From an uncultured Burkholderiales bacterium (GTDB taxonomy: Bacteria; Pseudomonadota; Gammaproteobacteria; Burkholderiales; Burkholderiaceae_F), in contig CAIQGU010000312.1 of assembly GCA_903871435.1 (NCBI GenBank), positions 1 to 9,750 on the forward strand: 9,750 nucleotides of DNA, in the 5' to 3' direction. The position numbers and the translations under genes are program-made. Below the pieces are notes generated by a model. That model made no database searches, was not told where the DNA came from, and saw nothing but the letters and a program-made list of their open reading frames with translations. Shown in pieces: positions 5,882 through 9,750 of this stretch; the first letter of the stretch is position 1, and each line of letters begins with the position of its first letter.

Positions 5882-7921
5882 TCAGTACATGTTCTGTACC
5901 GAGTACGCATGCAGCAGCGAGCCGACGTCGGGGATGAACGACTCGAGCTGCAGGACCTGGATCACGTCTCCCGACGCATAGTTCGCGCCGCTGCAATGCA
6001 GGTCGCTCGAGGTGACCGTCTGGCAGCTGATCTGGACGCCGTTTTGTCCCGCGGCCGGCGGGCTGCGGTCCGCAAAGCTGGTGCTCGCGTTGGGGTCGTA
6101 GCCGAAGACATCGGCCTGGTCGACGGTCGGTCCGTTGGTGGCAAGCGACCAGCTCAGGGATTCGGGCCCGCTGGTCGGGGCCGGCAGCGTGAGCGCGGGT
6201 GGGGTACCCACGCTGGCAGCGGCCAAAGCGGACGAACTGGGGGTGGTCAGCGTCGGCAGCAACGTCAGATACGCCGTGAACTCGGCCAGGCTGAGCGGGC
6301 GGGTTGCAGCGCGCCGATACTCGATCTCATCGGGCGTCGTTGTGGCATTGCCAGCCAGGTAGTAGTCGAACTCCCAGGAACCGCGGCTGGGCAACTGCAC
6401 GATCGTTGCATCCGGGGTCGGCGGGCTGGTCCAGGCCGTACTGCCACCGGAGACATACGTGGCAGGCACACCTTTGGCCGCCGCGGTCGCTGCCGAGGTG
6501 AAGCCGTTGGTGATGGTGAGGCCGTTGGTGTTGGCCGACCCGCCGCCGGGATTCTGCAGCACCAGGTAAGGCAGGCCCACCTGGGGCGCCAGTGTGTACT
6601 GGCTGCCCTGGGGCGTAGTGACCACGACCTTCTGAAAGATGGACGAGGTGACCCCAGCCACCGTGGCCGTGGCGTTGCCCACGTAGGGGATGAATCCCGT
6701 GGCGATGTAGTTGGCAGCCGCCTCGCTGGGATACTCGGTGTACCCGGCATAGGGGGCGATGCTCGACGAGTACTGGTACTGGTTGCCAATCAAGCGCAGC
6801 GTGCCGCTTTCCGTATCGACTTCGGTATCGAGGTCCGTGAGTCCGCCGTTGCTGTCCTCGTACTGGAAGGTGACATGCTGCGTAAGGCGGGTCGTTCCAT
6901 TGCTGGTGTGCTGGCAGCCCTCCACGTAGTGGCCATTGATGAAACTGCCCCCCGTCGAGCTCACCAGCATGGGCCAAGTGCTTGCGGCCGAGCTACCATC
7001 CTGCAGGAAATTGACCGGATTGCCTCCGGCGAACAAGCCCGTGCAGACGCTGGACGTGATCTGGCCACCGCTGACGCGGCTCGACAGCGGCACGGCCGTG
7101 CACGCACCCAGGCCGTTGAGCAGGGTCTGCAGTTGCGTGGCAAAGCCGGAGGGGACCAGGGTGGTCGGATCCACCGTGTAGGAGACGCTGGCGGGCGGGG
7201 CACTGCTCGTGAATATCACGGTAGTGGGCTGGGCGCTCACGGGCAAGGTCTGGCGTACGGAGACCTCGATGTCACTCTGCGCTCCGGTGGGCCGCACGCG
7301 CACGTCCACCGATTCGAGCACCCGATCGTCGCCCGTTCCGTCGGCGGCGAACGTGTTGTTGATGAAGTCGTGGCCCGTGGTTCCGCAGGCATCGGTCACG
7401 GGCTTGAGCAGCGTGGCGACCGTGGTCTTGGCCGTCGTGACCGCTGCGGCGCTGAGCCGGCTGGCCGAGGAGAGGGCATCCTGATCCAGGTGCTGCGGAT
7501 CGCCATTGGACGAGAGCAGGGCAGAGATGAGGTGGGTAACTGGCGTGATGTTCGCCACCGTCTTGGTGGTGTCGGGCAGCACGCTTACCAGGGCCGTGGT
7601 GCCCAGGCTGGCGTGCAGTACCAGCGGTGCCTGGGCACTGGCGGTCAGGGCTAGCGAAAAGGTGCCGTTGGCAGCGGTGGTGGCCGTGCCCACGGTGGCG
7701 CCGGTGTGATCGACGCAGGTGACCTTGGCGCCCGCAAGCGGTGCGCCGGAGGCGACGGTGCCGGTCAGGGTGACGCCCGAGCCGCCACCACCACCGCCTC
7801 CACCGCCACCGGTTGGGGCCGTGCCACCCCCGCCACCGCCACCGCCGCACGCGGCAACAATTGCCGAAACAAGCACGCCCATGACCGGCCAGGCACGCCG
7901 GTTACCTGTGACATTGCGCAT
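5882..7921 (-). CDS. Large poly-glycine lipoprotein with N-terminal Ig-like domain, function unknown
   Basis: A 679-residue predicted lipoprotein. The signal peptide (1-24) ends in the lipobox VAAC with lipidated C25. A poly-glycine tether follows at 26-49: eight Gly, TAPT, ten Gly. Residues 50 to about 105 (GVTLTGTVASGAPLAGAKVTCVD...) resemble a carboxypeptidase-regulatory/Ig-like beta-sandwich. Next is a helical stretch near 118-175 (KTVANITPVTHLISALL). The remaining roughly 500 residues are beta-rich, Ser/Thr/Gly/Asn-rich and not recognised; cysteines at 179, 274, 293, 336, 633 and 643 may form disulfides, as expected outside the cytoplasm. Similar Gly-rich lipoproteins are common in Burkholderiales, but no function is known to me. 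The ATG at 7921 has GGGGAG 6 bases upstream (7928-7933). The gene stands alone, with its own terminator. Confidence 0.88.
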   Translation of the reverse strand: MRNVTGNRRAWPVMGVLVSAIVAACGGGGGGGGTAPTGGGGGGGGGGSGVTLTGTVASGAPLAGAKVTCVDHTGATVGTATTAANGTFSLALTASAQAPLVLHASLGTTALVSVLPDTTKTVANITPVTHLISALLSSNGDPQHLDQDALSSASRLSAAAVTTAKTTVATLLKPVTDACGTTGHDFINNTFAADGTGDDRVLESVDVRVRPTGAQSDIEVSVRQTLPVSAQPTTVIFTSSAPPASVSYTVDPTTLVPSGFATQLQTLLNGLGACTAVPLSSRVSGGQITSSVCTGLFAGGNPVNFLQDGSSAASTWPMLVSSTGGSFINGHYVEGCQHTSNGTTRLTQHVTFQYEDSNGGLTDLDTEVDTESGTLRLIGNQYQYSSSIAPYAGYTEYPSEAAANYIATGFIPYVGNATATVAGVTSSIFQKVVVTTPQGSQYTLAPQVGLPYLVLQNPGGGSANTNGLTITNGFTSAATAAAKGVPATYVSGGSTAWTSPPTPDATIVQLPSRGSWEFDYYLAGNATTTPDEIEYRRAATRPLSLAEFTAYLTLLPTLTTPSSSALAAASVGTPPALTLPAPTSGPESLSWSLATNGPTVDQADVFGYDPNASTSFADRSPPAAGQNGVQISCQTVTSSDLHCSGANYASGDVIQVLQLESFIPDVGSLLHAYSVQNMY
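7781..7846 (-). repeat. Poly-glycine coding tract
   Basis: Runs of GGC/GGT/GGA codons, read on the - strand, encode 8 and then 10 consecutive glycines separated by TAPT, directly after the lipidated Cys25. This simple-sequence DNA is prone to slippage in steps of three bases, so tether length may vary between strains. Confidence 0.8.
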
Positions 7922-8241
7922 CTTCTACTCCCCGAAAGTGATGTTTGACGTACGCGTGTTCATGGCTGCGCCGCAGGTTGCGCGTACGCCGCCGGGCCCC
8001 GGGGCTTGACCTCGGGGAAATGGGCTCACTTTTGATTAAGGCGCAGGCAGCGCGGATTTCGTGTCAATCCGGCTGTAATTCATCGTCAGGCCGTCAGCGG
8101 CTTTTGCGAACGGGAGCTTTCCAACAGCTGGACGTCACCGGCGGCGTGCAAACCGCTGCAGGCCAATGGCTGTAGGTCGCCGGCCGCAGGTCGCCGCCGG
8201 TCGGCCGCCGCGGCCAGCCAGCCTGCTTTGGACGATGACGG
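7922..8241 (-). promoter_or_regulatory. Leader and probable promoter region of the large lipoprotein
   Basis: A 320-bp gap without a plausible gene. On the - strand a TTGACA (8062-8067) overlaps ACACGAAA (8057-8064), but no good -10 box lies at 17 bases; TTAATC is about 21 bases away. An 8-bp inverted repeat, CGTACGCG at 7949-7956 and CGCGTACG at 7981-7988, with a 24-base spacer, would fold in the 5' untranslated region. The part near 8180-8225 is GC-rich with short AGGTCGCCG direct repeats. No T-tailed terminator for the sigma factor gene is visible. Confidence 0.4.
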
Positions 8242-8814
8242 TCAGGTGCGCGAGAGTTCGCGGATGAGCCAGGCCTTGCCGGCCGACCAGCGTCGGTTCA
8301 CCGTGGCCACGGAGGTTTCCAGGTACTGGGCCGCCTCCTCGATCGACATGCCCCCGAAGATTCGCAGACTCACCACCTGGGCGGCAATGGCGTCGTAGGC
8401 TTCGAGCTCGGTGAGAAGTGCATCGATGTCGAGCGCATCGTGATTGACTTCCGCGCCACCCAGGTTTTCGTCGCTCAGCGTGACGGCGTAGCCGCCGTCG
8501 CGCTTGTCGGCGCGCCGGCGCCGGGCGGCGTCCACCAGGGCCTGCCGCGTGATGCGGGAGGCCATGGCCAGCAAGTGGGCACGGTCCTGCCACTGGATTT
8601 GGCGCAGGCCCTCCATGCGCAGATAGGCCTCGTGTACCAGCGCCGTGGGCTGGATCGTCAGGTGCCGTTCGCCACGCAACTCGCGTACGGCGATTGCGTG
8701 GATGTCTTTGTATAGATGGGTGAAAATCTCGCCGAAGGCTTCCCGGTCCCCTGCCGAACACTGGGCCAGGAGGGTTCCCAGCTGCAAATCCGGTACTGGA
8801 AGGTCGTTTGCCAC
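8242..8814 (-). CDS. ECF-type RNA polymerase sigma factor (Sigma70_ECF class; EcfP/ECF43-like)
   Basis: A 190-residue sigma factor. Region 2 spans about 12-100 with FTHLYKDIHAIAVREL, TALVHEAYLRMEG and ARRRRADKR. Region 4 spans about 131-188 with the helix-turn-helix GGMSIEEAAQYLETSVATVNRR, where SVATVNRRWSAGKAWL is the recognition part. The QPTALVHEAYLR block is typical of the Pfam Sigma70_ECF group whose genes often neighbour Ser/Thr kinases. The acidic DAED of ordinary ECF region 2.2 is replaced by Q55-P56-T57-A58, as in sigma factors activated by threonine phosphorylation. Start: GTG at 8814 with AGGA (8823-8826, - strand) 8 bases before it; the ATG at 8821 is out of frame. No anti-sigma gene is visible next to it. 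The gene lies 141 bp after the TPR gene, same strand. Confidence 0.92.
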   Translation of the reverse strand: MANDLPVPDLQLGTLLAQCSAGDREAFGEIFTHLYKDIHAIAVRELRGERHLTIQPTALVHEAYLRMEGLRQIQWQDRAHLLAMASRITRQALVDAARRRRADKRDGGYAVTLSDENLGGAEVNHDALDIDALLTELEAYDAIAAQVVSLRIFGGMSIEEAAQYLETSVATVNRRWSAGKAWLIRELSRT

Positions 8815-8882
8815 GGCGCATGTCCTATCCCACGTTAGCGGGATCCAAAATATCGGATATGGCCTGCAGATGCAACTGATCT

Positions 8883-8917
8883 GACACGGAAATTGCGGGA
8901 ATTGCGCCTTTCGTGTC
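8883..8917. promoter_or_regulatory. Inverted repeat in the sigma factor gene upstream region
   Basis: GACACGGAAA at 8883-8892 faces TTTCGTGTC at 8909-8917, giving half-sites GACACG-(G)AAA separated by 16 bases. Between them AATTGCG occurs twice (8891-8897 and 8900-8906). The block lies 69-103 bases before the GTG start of the sigma factor gene, inside the 141-bp gap after the TPR gene. A binding site or promoter element is inferred, not shown. Confidence 0.4.
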
Positions 8918-8955
8918 CTGTTTCCCGGGGATGCTCGGTCGGCTCGCCTGTATAG

Positions 8956-9750
8956 CTATTTTTTAGCGGTCGTTGACGTGATCTTTTTCGACCAGGCGGC
9001 CGCCTCCGGCGTTCGGCCCTGGGCGAGCGTAATGTCGCGCAGCACGGTGTAGGCCAACTGGGTGCGATGGAACCCTGGCCCGCGGGAAACTTCCAGCGCA
9101 TTCACGGCCGGCAGCAGAATCGCCTCGGCTTCCGCGTAGCGGTGTGCCCGGTAGAGGCAGTTGCCCAAGCTCACCCCAGCACTCTCCACCGCCCAGTTGC
9201 CGTTCGGGTAGATCCGTTTGCGGCTGGACACGACCTGGCGCAGTACAGCAATGGCCTTTTCATCCGGGTGCGCATCGCACAGCGCATTGCCCCGGATCAG
9301 CCAGGCGCTTATGGCGTAGAGATTGTCCGCTCCGACCGTGGCCTCGAGACCTTGGGCCGTGGTCAACGCGAGCGCGGCGGCCTCATCATCGCGGTGCTGG
9401 GCGAGCAGGTTGTCGGCGAGCGAAAATTGGGTCAACAACGTGTCCTTGTGTCCTGCTCCTAGCACGCGCGTTTGAACAGCAGCCACGTCGCGGAACACCG
9501 GTTCAGCTTCGGCCTGGCGGCCCACGACCGAGAGTATTCCGGCGTATTGCACTTGTGCCGACAGACGGTCGGGGTGCTCGGGTGGAAGGGTTTGGCGCGC
9601 CAGGTCCACCGCGGTGTGGCCAGCCGCCAAAGCCTCGTCGTAGCGATCCTGCTCGGCAAAAAGTATGGCCAGCGAGCGGTACGGATCGAGGCGCCGCCGC
9701 TGCAGTTCCGGTCCGCCCTGTGACTCGAGCGCAAGCGCTTCGCGAAAATA
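8956..9750 (-). CDS. TPR-repeat C-terminal region of a probable Ser/Thr protein kinase (partial)
   Basis: The reading frame is open from the window edge to a TAG at 8956, giving 264 residues of the 3' part; the N-terminus is outside the window. The sequence consists of helical tetratricopeptide-like repeats of the TPR_10/TPR_12 style, for example YFREALALESQGG, LAILFAEQDRYDEALAAGHTAV, ILSVVGRQAEAEPVFRDV, LADNLLAQHRDDEAAALALT and LGNCLYRAHRYAEAEAILL. Such TPR blocks often form the C-terminal half of bacterial Ser/Thr kinases encoded next to Sigma70_ECF sigma genes, and the neighbour here is such a sigma gene. The kinase part itself is not seen, so the kinase call is inference; a stand-alone TPR protein is possible. 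A TTG at 9628-9630 could be mistaken for a start. Confidence 0.75.
   Translation of the reverse strand, partial: YFREALALESQGGPELQRRRLDPYRSLAILFAEQDRYDEALAAGHTAVDLARQTLPPEHPDRLSAQVQYAGILSVVGRQAEAEPVFRDVAAVQTRVLGAGHKDTLLTQFSLADNLLAQHRDDEAAALALTTAQGLEATVGADNLYAISAWLIRGNALCDAHPDEKAIAVLRQVVSSRKRIYPNGNWAVESAGVSLGNCLYRAHRYAEAEAILLPAVNALEVSRGPGFHRTQLAYTVLRDITLAQGRTPEAAAWSKKITSTTAKK

Noticed and set aside
5780..7654. 624-residue open frame on the + strand across the large lipoprotein
   Set aside because: It is Arg/Gly-rich antisense shadow sequence. The - strand frame has a ribosome binding site, a signal peptide with lipobox, and a matching terminator.
8062..8067. TTGACA on the - strand as a sigma70 promoter -35 box for the large lipoprotein
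   Set aside because: No acceptable -10 hexamer lies 16-18 bases downstream; the nearest candidate, TTAATC, is about 21 away. I kept it only as a weak note in the leader entry.
8135..8821. 228-residue - strand frame with an ATG at 8821 overlapping the sigma factor gene
   Set aside because: Its translation is Arg/Pro-rich without a domain. The sigma factor frame one base off carries clear region 2 and region 4 motifs.

Overview
The window is GC-rich, densely coding DNA, most likely from a Betaproteobacterium of the Burkholderiales (Bordetella/Achromobacter-like). That placement is inference from three things: a gcl-hyi-glxR-glycerate kinase order, the poly-glycine lipoprotein type, and a 'CCCTCTCCCGC..GCGGGAGAGGG' repeat that is common in such genomes. 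No rRNA, tRNA, CRISPR array, transposase or phage gene is visible.

Region 1 (1-4556, + strand) is a glyoxylate-to-glycerate operon. It starts inside the 3' end of glyoxylate carboligase (gcl). Next come hydroxypyruvate isomerase (hyi), tartronate semialdehyde reductase (glxR) and a MOFRL-type glycerate 2-kinase (ttuD/gckA). Together they turn two glyoxylate into tartronate semialdehyde plus CO2, interconvert it with hydroxypyruvate, reduce it to D-glycerate and phosphorylate that to 2-phosphoglycerate. An Old Yellow Enzyme of the YqjM/XenA class follows on the same strand. A strong hairpin sits between gcl and hyi, and a paired dispersed repeat sits between hyi and glxR.

Region 2 (4557-5602, - strand) is a two-gene unit: a DUF1993 protein followed by a small proline/alanine-rich lipoprotein. 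Its last stop codon abuts the stop of the + operon with no base between them. A four-unit 13-bp tandem repeat lies just upstream of the DUF1993 gene.

Region 3 (5796-7921, - strand) is one gene for a 679-residue poly-glycine lipoprotein of unknown function, with a clear intrinsic terminator behind it and a leader of about 320 bp.

Region 4 (8242-9750, - strand) holds the C-terminal TPR part of a protein that runs off the window, probably a Ser/Thr protein kinase, followed by an ECF-type sigma factor. The sigma factor lacks the usual acidic DAED motif in region 2.2 and has Q-P-T-A there, as expected for sigma factors switched on by kinase phosphorylation (the EcfP/PknT precedent). This is the best candidate for an under-described regulatory system here. 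The motif ACACGAAA lies upstream of all three - strand transcription units (sigma factor, large lipoprotein, DUF1993), which raises the possibility of a shared control element.
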